Assembly: GCF_030580855.1 (NCBI RefSeq)
Contig: NZ_JAUQOP010000011.1
Location: 1-64,000 of the forward strand
Reading direction: 5' to 3'
Source: Pseudomonas citrullilanati
Lineage (GTDB): Bacteria; Pseudomonadota; Gammaproteobacteria; Pseudomonadales; Pseudomonadaceae
DNA: 64,000 nucleotides
In this document: one piece after another, positions 18,759 to 27,685 of the stretch
How positions within the stretch are numbered: position 1 is the stretch's first letter
Layout of the letters: every line of letters starts with the position of its first letter
Made by a program: the position numbers and the translations under genes
Notes under the pieces: model-generated
Database searches by the model: none
The model's input: only the letters and a program-made list of their open reading frames with translations
Told to the model about the DNA's origin: nothing

Positions 18759-19349
18759 ATGAAAAAAGTCCTGTTGCTCAACGGCGGCAAACAATTCGCC
18801 CACTCCGACGGTCGCTATAACGCCACCCTGCACGACACGGCGCTCAGCGTACTGGACCGTGGCGGCCTGGACGTGAAGACCACGTTCATCGATGGCGGCT
18901 ATGACATCAAGGAAGAAGTCGCCAAGTTTCTCTGGGCCGACGTGATCATCTACCAGATGCCCGGCTGGTGGATGGGCGCGCCGTGGACCGTGAAGAAATA
19001 CATCGACGAAGTCTTCACCGAAGGCCATGGCAGCCTCTACGCCAGCGACGGTCGTACGCGCTCCGACGCTTCGCAGAAGTACGGCAGCGGCGGCCTGATC
19101 CAGGGCAAGCAATACATGTTGTCCCTGACCTGGAACGCCCCGCAGCAAGCCTTCGACGACCCGACCGATTTCTTCGAGGCCAAGGGCGTGGACGCGGTGT
19201 ATTTCCCGTTTCACAAGGCCAATCAGTTCCTCGGCATGACCGCGCTGCCGACCTTCTTGTGCGTGGATGTGATGAAGCGTCCGAACATCGAGGCGGACGT
19301 GGCGCGGTATGAGCAGCATTTGCGCGAGGTGTTCGGTCTTTCGCGGTAA
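18759..19349 (+). CDS. mdaB: NAD(P)H:quinone reductase MdaB
   Basis: MdaB is a flavodoxin-fold FAD enzyme that reduces quinones by two electrons and protects against oxidative and drug stress. The 196-aa product matches the family length and its key segments: VLLLNGGKQFAHSDGRYN at the N-terminus, VIIYQMPGWWMGAPWTVKKY, and SLTWNAPQQAFDDP. ATG 18759 gives the family N-terminus; an in-frame ATG at 18735 would add eight residues. It is divergent from the ygiN-like gene and followed after 63 bp by a LysR regulator in the same direction. Confidence 0.93.
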   Translation: MKKVLLLNGGKQFAHSDGRYNATLHDTALSVLDRGGLDVKTTFIDGGYDIKEEVAKFLWADVIIYQMPGWWMGAPWTVKKYIDEVFTEGHGSLYASDGRTRSDASQKYGSGGLIQGKQYMLSLTWNAPQQAFDDPTDFFEAKGVDAVYFPFHKANQFLGMTALPTFLCVDVMKRPNIEADVARYEQHLREVFGLSR

Positions 19350-19412
19350 TCCGGCTACTATCGGGACTTGCCTGAAAGCATCCTTCACACAGGATGTGCA
19401 TGCCACGAGAGG

Positions 19413-20330
19413 ATGTTTGTGAAAGCCAGATCCGACGAATTGCAGGTTTTCGTCTGCGTGATCGAGTGCGGGTCCATTTCCGCCGCCGCCGAGCAGGTCG
19501 GGCAAACGCCGTCGGCGGTCAGTCGCACGTTGTCGCGCCTGGAAGCCAAGCTGGAGACCACGCTGATCAACCGCACCACGCGGCGCATGGACCTGACGGA
19601 GGAGGGCAAGTATTTCTTCGAGCAGGCCAAGGGCATTCTCGACCAGATGGAGCAGCTTGAAGAGCGCTTGTCGTCCCGCCAGAAACAACCGGCCGGGCGC
19701 TTGCGGATCAACGCGGCCTCGCCATTCATGCTGCATGCCATCGTCCCGCACATCGAAGCGTTTCGCAGGCTCTACCCGGACATCCAACTCGAACTCAACA
19801 GCAACGACCTGATCATCGACCTGCTGGAGCAAAGCACCGATGTGGCCATTCGCATCGGCACCCTCACCGACTCGACGCTCCACGCCCGCGCCCTGGGTTG
19901 CAGCCCGCTGCACATCCTGGCGAGCCCGGCTTACCTGAAGCAGCACGGTACCCCCACCAGCGTCGCCGAACTGGCCGGTCATGCGCTGCTGGGGTTCGCC
20001 CAGAACGACGGCCTCAACCAGTGGCCACTGCGTCACGTACACGGTGACCGCTGGCCGATCCAGCCGGCCATCAGCGCGTCCAGCGGCGAGACCGTGCGCC
20101 ACCTGGCGCTGCAAGGCCAAGGCATCGCCTGCCTGTCGGACTTCATGACCCGCGACGACATCCGCAGCGGCCGATTGAAGGTGCTGCTGGCCGATGCCAA
20201 CAGCGGTTATCGCCAACCGATTCATGCGGTGTACTACCGCAACTCGCAACTGGCCTTGCGGATCCAGTGTTTCCTGGACTTCATCCAAGGCAAGCTCGCC
20301 GATTACGCGTTGCGGGAGTCCAAGGACTGA
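19413..20330 (+). CDS. LysR-family regulator next to mdaB
   Basis: The 305-aa product has an N-terminal HTH (DELQVFVCVIECGSISAAA, then TPSAVSRTLSRLEAKLETTL) and a LysR effector domain of the CrgA/DsdC-like type (LLEQSTDVAIRIGTLTDSTL). The ATG at 19413 directly follows GAGAGG with no spacing; the GTG at 19419, 6 nt after it, may be the true start, shortening the protein by two residues. Position after mdaB and the inverted repeat in the mdaB-ygiN promoter suggest it senses quinones or redox-active compounds; this is inference. Confidence 0.9.
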   Translation: MFVKARSDELQVFVCVIECGSISAAAEQVGQTPSAVSRTLSRLEAKLETTLINRTTRRMDLTEEGKYFFEQAKGILDQMEQLEERLSSRQKQPAGRLRINAASPFMLHAIVPHIEAFRRLYPDIQLELNSNDLIIDLLEQSTDVAIRIGTLTDSTLHARALGCSPLHILASPAYLKQHGTPTSVAELAGHALLGFAQNDGLNQWPLRHVHGDRWPIQPAISASSGETVRHLALQGQGIACLSDFMTRDDIRSGRLKVLLADANSGYRQPIHAVYYRNSQLALRIQCFLDFIQGKLADYALRESKD

Positions 20331-20433
20331 TTCGTGACTTCAAGGCAAGAGTGATTTGGGCAATGAGGCCTGTTTCGTCAGGAAAAGGACCGCGATACTC
20401 GTTCCATCACTGATCTGGCCAAGGAGTTTGTCC

Positions 20434-21339
20434 ATGCACGTATTCATCACCGGCGCTGCCGGTTTCATCGGCGGTTCCATCGCCACCGGCCTGGTACGCG
20501 CCGGGCATCGAGTCACCGGTCTGGTGCGCAGCGCCGAACAGGCGAACGAACTGACGGCACTGGGCATCGAGCCGGTAATCGGTACCCTCGAAGACAGCGC
20601 GCTGCTGACCGAGCAGGCCCGCGCCGCCGATGCGGTGATCAATGCGGCCAGCAGCGACCACCGCGGTGCGGTCGAGGCGTTGATCGAAGGGCTCCAGGGT
20701 TCGAACAAGGTGCTGTTGCACACCAGCGGTTCGAGCATCGTCGGCGACGCTTCGGGCGGTCGTTCCAGCGATGCTATCTACTATGAAAATGACCTGCCGG
20801 CCCCCACCGCCGACAAAGCCGCCCGGGTCGCCATCGACAACCGGGTGCTGGATGCGGCGAAGCAAGGCGTGAACTCGGCGGTGATCTGCAACACCTTGAT
20901 CTACGGCCACAGCCTGGGCGTCAAGCGTGACAGCGTGCAACTGCCGCGCTTGCTCAAGCAGGCCGTGAAAAGCGGCGTGGTGCGGCATGTCGGGCCGGGA
21001 CAGAACATCTGGTCCAATGTGCACATCGAGGATGTGGTTGAGTTGTACACACTGGCCCTGACCCGCAACCAGCCGGGCACCTTCTACTTTGTCGAAAGCG
21101 GTGAAGCCTCGTTCATCGACATGACCACCGCCATGGCACGGGCGTTGAACCTTGGCGAACCGCAGGATTGGCCATTGGCCGATGCCGAAGCGCAGTGGGG
21201 TTACGAAATGGCCAACTACGGCCTGGGCTCCAACAGCCGCGTGCGAGGCAAGAACGCCCGCGAGCTACTGGGCTGGACGCCGAAGCGCAGTTCGGTGGTG
21301 GAGTGGATTCTTGATGAAATGGTGCGCCCCCAGGCCTGA
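20434..21339 (+). CDS. NAD-dependent epimerase/dehydratase (extended SDR)
   Basis: The 301-aa product starts with a Rossmann NAD site, FITGAAGFIGGSIATGLVRAGH (TGxxGxxG). It has an atypical-SDR layout resembling NAD(P)-binding proteins of the DUF1731 or WcaG type. ATG 20434 has AAGGAG 7 nt upstream. The classic YxxxK is not plain: the region AIYYENDLPAP ... VAIDNRVLD lacks it, so it may act as an atypical reductase. The substrate is unknown. Neighbours (LysR upstream, REP repeat downstream) do not define a pathway. Confidence 0.82.
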   Translation: MHVFITGAAGFIGGSIATGLVRAGHRVTGLVRSAEQANELTALGIEPVIGTLEDSALLTEQARAADAVINAASSDHRGAVEALIEGLQGSNKVLLHTSGSSIVGDASGGRSSDAIYYENDLPAPTADKAARVAIDNRVLDAAKQGVNSAVICNTLIYGHSLGVKRDSVQLPRLLKQAVKSGVVRHVGPGQNIWSNVHIEDVVELYTLALTRNQPGTFYFVESGEASFIDMTTAMARALNLGEPQDWPLADAEAQWGYEMANYGLGSNSRVRGKNARELLGWTPKRSSVVEWILDEMVRPQA

Positions 21340-21360
21340 TAGACAGACGCGAAGGTACCC

Positions 21361-21458
21361 CTGTGGCGAGGGGATTTACCCCCGCTGGGCTGCGTAGCAG
21401 CCCCAAAAGTAGTAGGGCCGCTGCGCGCCCCAGCGGGGATAAATCCCCTCGCCACAGG
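21361..21458. repeat. REP-like inverted pair, family A copy 2
   Basis: The left arm TGTGGCGAGGGGATTTACCC and right arm GGGGATAAATCCCCTCGCCA face each other, with inner GCTGCGTAGCAGCCCC and GGGCCGCTGCGCGCCC. It separates the convergent epimerase and SulP genes. One arm has TTTACCCCC in place of TTTATCCCC. Confidence 0.87.
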
Positions 21459-21480
21459 GTGTCCGGATCCTCCTCGGTCA

Positions 21481-22926
21481 TCAGTCGTGATGCACGCCTG
21501 CGCGCTTGAGCATCTGCTTGCACCGTTCGGACAGGTGGAACACCCGCAGGTGCTTGCCGGCCTTGCTGTAGCGCTCGCGCAGGGTCATGAGCGCGGCAAT
21601 GGCCGAGTAGTCGACGAAGCGCAGGTGGCGGCAGTCCAGGGTGACCTGGGCCGGATCGTTGGCGGGGTCGAACTGGTTGAGGAACGGTGTGGTGGAGGCG
21701 AAGAACAACGTGCCGTGCAGGCGGTAGAGTTTGCTGCCGTCGGCTTCCAGGTGCGCGTCGGCGTACAGCTCCCGCGCCTGCTGCCAGGCGAAGTTCAGCG
21801 CGGCGATGAGGATGCCGCAGAGCACGGCGACGGCCAGGTCGGTGAACACGGTGATGACGGTCACCGCGATGATCACCAGCACATCATTGACCGGCACCTT
21901 GTTGATCACCCGTAGCGAGGCCCAGGCGAACGTCTGCTGCGACACCACGAACATCACCCCCACCAGCGCGGCGAGCGGGATGCGCTCGATCAGCGGCGAC
22001 AGGAACAGCACGAACAGCAACACCATCACCCCGGCCACCACGCCCGACAGGCGACCGCGTCCGCCGGAGCTCAGGTTGATCACCGTCTGGCCGATCATCG
22101 CGCAACCGCCCATGCCACCGAACAGGCCCGAGACGATGTTCGAGGCGCCCAAGGCCACGCATTCGCGGTCGGGGTAACCGCGGCTCTCGGTGATTTCGTC
22201 GGTCAGGTTGAGGGTCAGCAGGGTTTCCAGCAGGCCGACCATCGCCATGATCACCGCATAGGGCGCCACGATCTGCAGGGTTTGCAGGTTCCAGGGCAGG
22301 TCCGGCCAGGCCAGGGTCGGCAGGCCGCCGGCGATGTGGGCCATGTCGCCGAGCGTGCGGGTGGGCAGGCCGAGCAGGTAGACCGCCAGGCCGACGCCCA
22401 GGATCGCCACCAGGGCCGGCGGCACGCTGCGGGTCAGGCGGGGCAACAGGTAGACGATGGCCATGGTCAACGCCACCAGGCCCGCCATCAGGTACAGCGC
22501 GGTGCCGCTGAGCCAGGTGTCGCCGCTCTTGAAATGTTCCAGCTGGGCCAGCGCGATGACGATGGCCAGGCCGTTGACGAAGCCGAGCATCACCGGGTGC
22601 GGCACCATCCGCACCAGCTTGCCCAGTCGCAACAGCCCGAACGCCATCATGATCAGCCCGCCCAGCAGCACGGTGGCCAGCAGGTACTGCACGCCGTGTT
22701 GCACCACCAGCGCGACAATCACCACCGCCATCGACCCCGCCGCGCCGGACACCATGCCCGGACGCCCGCCGAACAGGGCGGTGAGGGTGCAGATGATGAA
22801 CGCGCCGTACAGGCCCATCAGTGGGTTGAGGTGGGCGACCAGGGCAAAGGCGATGCATTCGGGAAGCAAGGCGAATGACGTGGTGAGGCCGGCGAGGACG
22901 TCGGCGCGAAGGCGTGCTGGTTTCAT
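21481..22926 (-). CDS. SulP-family anion transporter with STAS domain
   Basis: The 481-aa product has ten or more hydrophobic helices with the SulP start (LRADVLAGLTTSFALLPECIAFA, then MGLYGAFIICTLTALFGGRPGMVSGAAGSM). A cytoplasmic STAS domain runs from about residue 390 to the end (VTLDCRHLRFVDYSAIAAL). SulP members carry sulfate, bicarbonate or dicarboxylates, usually with Na+ or H+. No carbonic anhydrase is nearby, so the substrate stays open. It is short compared with sulfate-type SulPs (about 550-600 aa), resembling the bicarbonate/unknown branch. Confidence 0.92.
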   Translation of the reverse strand: MKPARLRADVLAGLTTSFALLPECIAFALVAHLNPLMGLYGAFIICTLTALFGGRPGMVSGAAGSMAVVIVALVVQHGVQYLLATVLLGGLIMMAFGLLRLGKLVRMVPHPVMLGFVNGLAIVIALAQLEHFKSGDTWLSGTALYLMAGLVALTMAIVYLLPRLTRSVPPALVAILGVGLAVYLLGLPTRTLGDMAHIAGGLPTLAWPDLPWNLQTLQIVAPYAVIMAMVGLLETLLTLNLTDEITESRGYPDRECVALGASNIVSGLFGGMGGCAMIGQTVINLSSGGRGRLSGVVAGVMVLLFVLFLSPLIERIPLAALVGVMFVVSQQTFAWASLRVINKVPVNDVLVIIAVTVITVFTDLAVAVLCGILIAALNFAWQQARELYADAHLEADGSKLYRLHGTLFFASTTPFLNQFDPANDPAQVTLDCRHLRFVDYSAIAALMTLRERYSKAGKHLRVFHLSERCKQMLKRAGVHHD

Positions 22927-23023
22927 GGTTTACCTGACTGGGCGCCGGTGAGACTCGGCTGCCGGGGATGTGGTGCAAAAAACAGGGGGCGATGGTACGG
23001 AATTGTGTGTGGAGCGACCACCG

Positions 23024-23159
23024 TTTGTGGCGAGGGGATTTATCCCCGTTGGGCTGCGAAGCGGCCCCCAACCAGGCAACTCGGTGTGTCAGTTGGCATT
23101 GAGACTGATGCCTTGGGGCTGCTGTGCAGCCCGGCGGGGATAAATCCCCTCGCCACAAA
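23024..23159. repeat. REP-like inverted pair, family A copy 3
   Basis: Left arm TTTGTGGCGAGGGGATTTAT at 23024 and right arm ATAAATCCCCTCGCCACAAA ending at 23159. The inner arms are GGGCTGCGAAGCGGCCCC and GGGGCTGCTGTGCAGCCC. This copy lies in the 411-bp gap between sulP and gntP, which otherwise holds only the gntP promoter region. Confidence 0.88.
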
Positions 23160-23290
23160 GGAACATTTTTCAATGAATATTTTGCACGGGATTTTCATCG
23201 GGCCTGTCTGGCGATGTCCGTCAGCGACAAGATTTATCTGTTCGCGAAAATTACTTTCACATTGTTTGAAAACGTCTCCTTGAAATGATT

Positions 23291-23310
23291 TATGAGTTTC
23301 ACAACTCATA
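23291..23310. promoter_or_regulatory. Palindrome upstream of the GntP-type gene
   Basis: TATGAGTT-TCAC-AACTCATA is a perfect 8-bp inverted repeat, 28 bp before the gntP-type start. Placed over or just after a promoter, it is a candidate operator for the RpiR-family regulator encoded in the same operon. Confidence 0.55.
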
Positions 23311-23337
23311 GACGTGACCCTGTTCAAGGAGTACCGC

Positions 23338-24687
23338 ATGGCACCTGCTTTCGGATACTGGCTGTTGGTCTACGCGGCCATCGCCATCATTGCGCTGATC
23401 GTGCTGATCGCCCGTTACCGGCTCAATCCGTTCATCGTGATCACCCTGGTGTCCATCGGCCTGGCGCTGCTGGCGGGGATGCCGCCGTCGGGCGTGGTGG
23501 GGGCGTACGAGGCCGGGGTGGGCAAGACGCTGGGGCACATTGCGCTGGTGGTGGCCCTGGGCACGATGCTGGGCAAGATGATGGCCGAGTCCGGCGGTGC
23601 GGAGCGAATGGCGCAGACGCTGATCGAGCGCTTCGGCGAGCGCAACGCCCACTGGGCAATGGTGTGCATCGCCTTCCTGGTCGGGCTGCCGCTGTTTTTC
23701 GAAGTCGGCTTCGTGCTGCTGGTGCCCATCGCCTTCACCATCGCCCGGCGCGTCGGGGTGTCGATCCTGATGGTGGGGTTGCCGATGGTTGCCGGGCTGT
23801 CGGTGGTCCATGCCCTGGTGCCGCCGCATCCGGCGGCGATGCTGGCGGTGCAGGCGTTCCAGGCGTCCGTGGGGCAGACCTTGCTGTACGCGATCCTGAT
23901 TGGCATCCCGACCGCGATCATCGCCGGGCCGCTCTATGCGAAATTCATCGTGCCGCGAATCTCGTTGCCGGCGCAAAACCCGCTGGAGCGGCAGTTTCTC
24001 GACCGCGAACCCCGGGCCAGGTTGCCGGGATTCGGCATCACCCTGGGGACCATTCTCCTGCCGGTGATCCTGATGCTCATCGGCGGCTGGGCCAACCTGA
24101 TCTCCACCCCCGGCAGCGGGTTCAACCAGTTCCTGTTATTCATCGGCAACTCGGTGATCGCCCTGCTGCTGGCGACGGTCCTCAGTTTCTGGACCCTCGG
24201 CCTGGCCCAGGGCTTCAACCGCGAGTCGATCCTCAAGTTCACCAACGAATGCCTGGCGCCCACGGCCAGCATCACCTTGCTGGTGGGGGCCGGTGGCGGC
24301 CTGAACCGGATCCTGGTGGACGCCGGAGTCACCCAGCAGATCGTCGGCCTGGCCGAGGCATTCCAATTGTCGCCGCTGGTCATGGGCTGGTTGTTCGCGG
24401 CGCTGATGCGGGTCGCCACGGGGTCGGCCACGGTGGCGATGACCACCGCCTCGGGCATCGTCGCACCGGTCGCGATCAGCCTGGGCTATCCCCATCCCGA
24501 ATTGCTGGTGCTGGCCACCGGGGCCGGCTCGGTTATCTTTTCCCACGTCAACGACGGCGGCTTCTGGCTGATCAAGGAATACTTCAATATGACCGTTGCC
24601 CAGACCTTCAAGACCTGGACAGTGCTCGAAACCCTGATTTCCCTGGTCGCCTTCGGCCTGACCCTTGGGCTTGCGCGTTTGCTCTGA
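23338..24687 (+). CDS. GntP-family proton symporter
   Basis: The 449-aa product is a polytopic inner-membrane protein of the gluconate:H+ symporter family: PLFFEVGFVLLVPIAFTIAR, GLSVVHALVPPHPAAM and VIFSHVNDGGFWLIKEYFNM are family landmarks. It begins a three-gene set with an RpiR regulator and a D-aminoacylase, so its substrate may be an N-acyl-D-amino acid or related D-hydroxy or amino acid rather than gluconate; this is inference. ATG 23338 has CAAGGAG 8 nt upstream; an earlier in-frame ATG at 23314 has none. Confidence 0.92.
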   Translation: MAPAFGYWLLVYAAIAIIALIVLIARYRLNPFIVITLVSIGLALLAGMPPSGVVGAYEAGVGKTLGHIALVVALGTMLGKMMAESGGAERMAQTLIERFGERNAHWAMVCIAFLVGLPLFFEVGFVLLVPIAFTIARRVGVSILMVGLPMVAGLSVVHALVPPHPAAMLAVQAFQASVGQTLLYAILIGIPTAIIAGPLYAKFIVPRISLPAQNPLERQFLDREPRARLPGFGITLGTILLPVILMLIGGWANLISTPGSGFNQFLLFIGNSVIALLLATVLSFWTLGLAQGFNRESILKFTNECLAPTASITLLVGAGGGLNRILVDAGVTQQIVGLAEAFQLSPLVMGWLFAALMRVATGSATVAMTTASGIVAPVAISLGYPHPELLVLATGAGSVIFSHVNDGGFWLIKEYFNMTVAQTFKTWTVLETLISLVAFGLTLGLARLL

Positions 24688-24714
24688 GCGCAACGCAACC
24701 ACACAGGAGCCCGC

Positions 24715-25575
24715 ATGGACATCCTCTACCAGATCCGCGCCCGCCAGGATTCCTTCAGCGCCGGCGAAGGCCGGATCGCCCGCTTGATGCTCGACGACGT
24801 GGGTTTTGCCGCCTCCGCCAGCCTCGACGAGCTGGCCCGGCGCGCCGACGTCAGCAGCGCCACGCTGTCGCGGTTTGCCCGTAGCGTCGGGTGTCGCGAC
24901 CTGCGGGATTTGCGCCTGCAACTGGCCCAGGCCAGCGGCGTCGGCAGCCGGTTTCTCGACCCGGCGGGCGCGCCCGAACAATCGGCGTTCTACGGGCAGA
25001 TTGTCGGCGATATCGAATCCACGCTGCGCCAGCACCTGGCGGCGTTCGAAGAGACACGCTTCGCCGATGCCGTGCGCCTGCTGGGCAAGGCGCGGATGAT
25101 CCATGCGTTCGGGCTCGGCGGCTGGTCGGCCCTGTGCAGTGAAGAATTGCAGGTGCGCCTGGTGCGTTTCGGCTACCCGATTGCCGCGTGCCGCGACCCG
25201 GTGATGATGCGCATCACCGCCACCTCGTTGAGCGAGGCGCACGTGGTCATCGCCTGTTCGCTCACCGGCATCACCCCGGAATTGCTCGGTGCCGTTGAGC
25301 TGGCCCGCGACTATGGCGCGTCGATCCTGGCCATTACCCGAGCCGACTCGCCGCTCGCCCGGCTGGCCGATGGCGTACTGCCCCTGCAAGGCGCCGAAAC
25401 CTCGTTCATCTACAAACCCACGGCGGCGCGCTACGGCATGCTGCTGGCCATCGACGTGCTCGCCACCGAACTCGCCCTGGCCAACCCCGAAGACAATCAA
25501 GAGCGCCTGCGGCGAGTCAAGCTCGCGCTGGACGACTACCGTGGCGGCGACGACGACCTGCCGCTGGGAGACTGA
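24715..25575 (+). CDS. RpiR-family regulator (HTH plus SIS domain)
   Basis: The 286-aa product has an N-terminal RpiR HTH (DSFSAGEGRIARLMLDDV, SLDELARRADVSSATLSRFAR) over about residues 1-77 and a SIS phosphosugar-isomerase-like sensor domain at about 120-260 (IHAFGLGGWSALCSEEL, VVIACSLTGITPELLGAVELA). Regulators of this family usually sense a sugar phosphate. It sits 27 bp after the transporter and 1 bp before the aminoacylase, so it probably controls the operon it belongs to. Confidence 0.93.
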   Translation: MDILYQIRARQDSFSAGEGRIARLMLDDVGFAASASLDELARRADVSSATLSRFARSVGCRDLRDLRLQLAQASGVGSRFLDPAGAPEQSAFYGQIVGDIESTLRQHLAAFEETRFADAVRLLGKARMIHAFGLGGWSALCSEELQVRLVRFGYPIAACRDPVMMRITATSLSEAHVVIACSLTGITPELLGAVELARDYGASILAITRADSPLARLADGVLPLQGAETSFIYKPTAARYGMLLAIDVLATELALANPEDNQERLRRVKLALDDYRGGDDDLPLGD

Positions 25576-25576
25576 C

Positions 25577-27037
25577 ATGCTGTACGACACGCTTATCCGC
25601 AACGCTCGGGTCATCGATGGCCGTAACACGCCGGGCTACAGCGCCGATGTGGCGATTCGCGCCGGGCGCATCGAGCGCATTGGCGACCTCGGCGAGGCCC
25701 GGGCAGCGACGCAAATCGACGCCGCTGGGCGCGTGCTGGCGCCGGGGTTCATCGACGTGCACACCCATGACGACACGGTGGTGATTCGCCAACCGCACAT
25801 GCTGCCCAAGCTCAGCCAGGGCGTGACCACGGTGATCGTGGGCAACTGCGGCATCAGCGCGGCACCGGTGAGCCTGCGGGGCGATCCACCCGACCCGATG
25901 AACCTGCTCGGTCCTGCCCGGGCATTCGCCTACCCGCGCTTCAGCGATTATCGCGATGCGGTGGAGGCCGCGGCCCCGGCGGTCAATGTCGCCGCGTTGG
26001 TGGGCCACACCGCGCTGCGCAGCAACCACCTGGATGATCTGCTGCGTACCGCCAGCGCGGCAGAAATCGCCGCCATGCGCCGGCAATTGCGCGAAAGCCT
26101 GGAGGGCGGTGCGCTGGGCTTATCCACCGGCCTGGCCTACGCCAATGCATTCTGCGCGACCACCGACGAAGTCATGCAACTGACCGAAGAGTTGAGCGCG
26201 TTCGGCGCGGTCTACACCACCCACCTGCGCAGCGAGTTCGAACCGGTACTCGAGGCCATGGCCGAGGCGTTCCAGATCGGTCGTCATGCACAGAGCCCGG
26301 TGATCATTTCCCACCTCAAATGTGCCGGCGCCGGTAACTGGGGCCGCAGCCCACAGGTGCTCGCCGCCCTGGAAGACGCCGCCCGGCACCATCCCGTCGG
26401 TTGCGATTGCTACCCCTACGCCGCGAGCTCTTCGACCCTGGATCTCAAGCAGGTGACCGATGCCCATCGCATCACCATCACCTGGTCGACGCCTCATCCC
26501 TCGGTGGGCGGGCGCGACCTGGCCGACATCGCTGGCGAGTGGGGGGTGTCGTTGCTGGAAGCGGCGGGGCGCCTGCAACCGGCGGGTGCGGTGTACTACG
26601 GCATGGATGAAAACGATGTCAGGCGAATCCTCGCCCATCCACTGTCCATGGTCGGCTCCGACGGACTGCCCGAAGACCCGTTTCCCCACCCGCGCTTGTG
26701 GGGCGCTTTCCCACGGGTGCTGGGACATTTCAGTCGTGATGTCGGGCTGTTTCCGCTGCACACGGCGGTGCACAAGATGACCGGGTTGTCGGCGGCGCGC
26801 TTCGGCTTGAAGGACCGGGGCGAAATTCGTGAAGGCCACTGGGCCGACCTGGTGCTGTTCGACCCGCAGGCCATTCGTGACGTGGCCGACTTCAACCAGC
26901 CACAACGGGCTGCCGAAGGCATTGACGGGGTTTGGGTCAACGGTGTCCTGAGCTATGGCGCGGGGCAAGCGAATGGGCGCCGGGAAGGACGGTTTCTGGC
27001 GCGCCAGGGGGATCTGCGCGAAGGATTCATCCCATAG
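25577..27037 (+). CDS. D-aminoacylase (N-acyl-D-amino-acid deacylase)
   Basis: The 486-aa product is a zinc amidohydrolase that frees D-amino acids from N-acyl forms. The first metal site is FIDVHTHDD (H62, H64). The family cysteine ligand lies in VIVGNCGIS. Later ligands are in THLRSE and SHLKCAG, and the C-terminal region has MVGSDGLPEDPFPHPR. Start 25577 lies one base after the RpiR stop with GGGAG upstream. With GntP-type uptake and RpiR control this forms a D-amino-acid derivative use operon, possibly for peptidoglycan or lipopeptide fragments; the pathway is inferred. Confidence 0.92.
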   Translation: MLYDTLIRNARVIDGRNTPGYSADVAIRAGRIERIGDLGEARAATQIDAAGRVLAPGFIDVHTHDDTVVIRQPHMLPKLSQGVTTVIVGNCGISAAPVSLRGDPPDPMNLLGPARAFAYPRFSDYRDAVEAAAPAVNVAALVGHTALRSNHLDDLLRTASAAEIAAMRRQLRESLEGGALGLSTGLAYANAFCATTDEVMQLTEELSAFGAVYTTHLRSEFEPVLEAMAEAFQIGRHAQSPVIISHLKCAGAGNWGRSPQVLAALEDAARHHPVGCDCYPYAASSSTLDLKQVTDAHRITITWSTPHPSVGGRDLADIAGEWGVSLLEAAGRLQPAGAVYYGMDENDVRRILAHPLSMVGSDGLPEDPFPHPRLWGAFPRVLGHFSRDVGLFPLHTAVHKMTGLSAARFGLKDRGEIREGHWADLVLFDPQAIRDVADFNQPQRAAEGIDGVWVNGVLSYGAGQANGRREGRFLARQGDLREGFIP

Positions 27038-27174
27038 AAGGGGCGTTTGAGGGCCGATTTCATTTAAATTGGCGCCACGATAATGGCACATAGACACTAA
27101 AGAAGCGGGGCTCCAGGCCGAAGCACTGGGTTCAACCCATCTACACTGGGTCTTTTTCAGCCAGGAGCAACCCC

Positions 27175-27543
27175 ATGAGCTTCGGTAAAACCACTCCGAT
27201 CCTGCGGATCTTCGATGAAGCCAAGGCGCTGGAGTTCTACGTCGATTTCCTGGGCTTCAACGTCGACTGGCAACACCGCTTTGGCGACAACTTCCCCCTC
27301 TACCTGCAAGTCTCCCGGGGCGATTGCGTGCTGCACCTGTCCGAGCACCATGGCGATTGCACGCCAGGTTCGGCGCTGCGGATCGAGACCGACGAATTGG
27401 AAACCTTCCACCAACAATTGCAGGCCAGGGAGTATCGCTACGCTCATCCGCAGATCCAGGCGATGCCTTGGGGTAGCCAAGACATGGCGATCAGTGATCC
27501 GTTCGGGAACCGGCTGGTGTTTACCAATGCGATTAACGTGTGA
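27175..27543 (+). CDS. Glyoxalase-superfamily protein
   Basis: The 122-aa product is one VOC (glyoxalase/bleomycin-resistance) unit: TPILRIFDEAKALEFYVDFLGF begins the first beta-alpha-beta-beta-beta module, and SDPFGNRLVFTNA ends the second. This resembles the bleomycin-resistance-like branch but no substrate can be read off. CAGGAGC precedes the ATG. It stands alone between the aminoacylase operon and the end of the Tc toxin operon. Confidence 0.87.
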   Translation: MSFGKTTPILRIFDEAKALEFYVDFLGFNVDWQHRFGDNFPLYLQVSRGDCVLHLSEHHGDCTPGSALRIETDELETFHQQLQAREYRYAHPQIQAMPWGSQDMAISDPFGNRLVFTNAINV

Positions 27544-27614
27544 ACCGTCGGATCGAGGTAATCAATCCTGAGCAGTCCTGATAATGGGTTTTATCCGACC
27601 GTTCACGCATTTCA

Positions 27615-27643
27615 GGCCATACCCTGAAACCCAGGGCATGGCC
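27615..27643. terminator. Hairpin between glyoxalase gene and tccC
   Basis: GGCCAT-A-CCCTG and CAGGG-C-ATGGCC can form a long stem with one mismatch and a short AAAC loop, between two convergent genes. It has no T-tract on either strand, so it may be a Rho-related or transcript-end structure rather than a classical intrinsic terminator. Confidence 0.45.
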
Positions 27644-27685
27644 GACCCAATTTGAACCGAGCAAGTTCTGCGTCAAGACGCCCGG

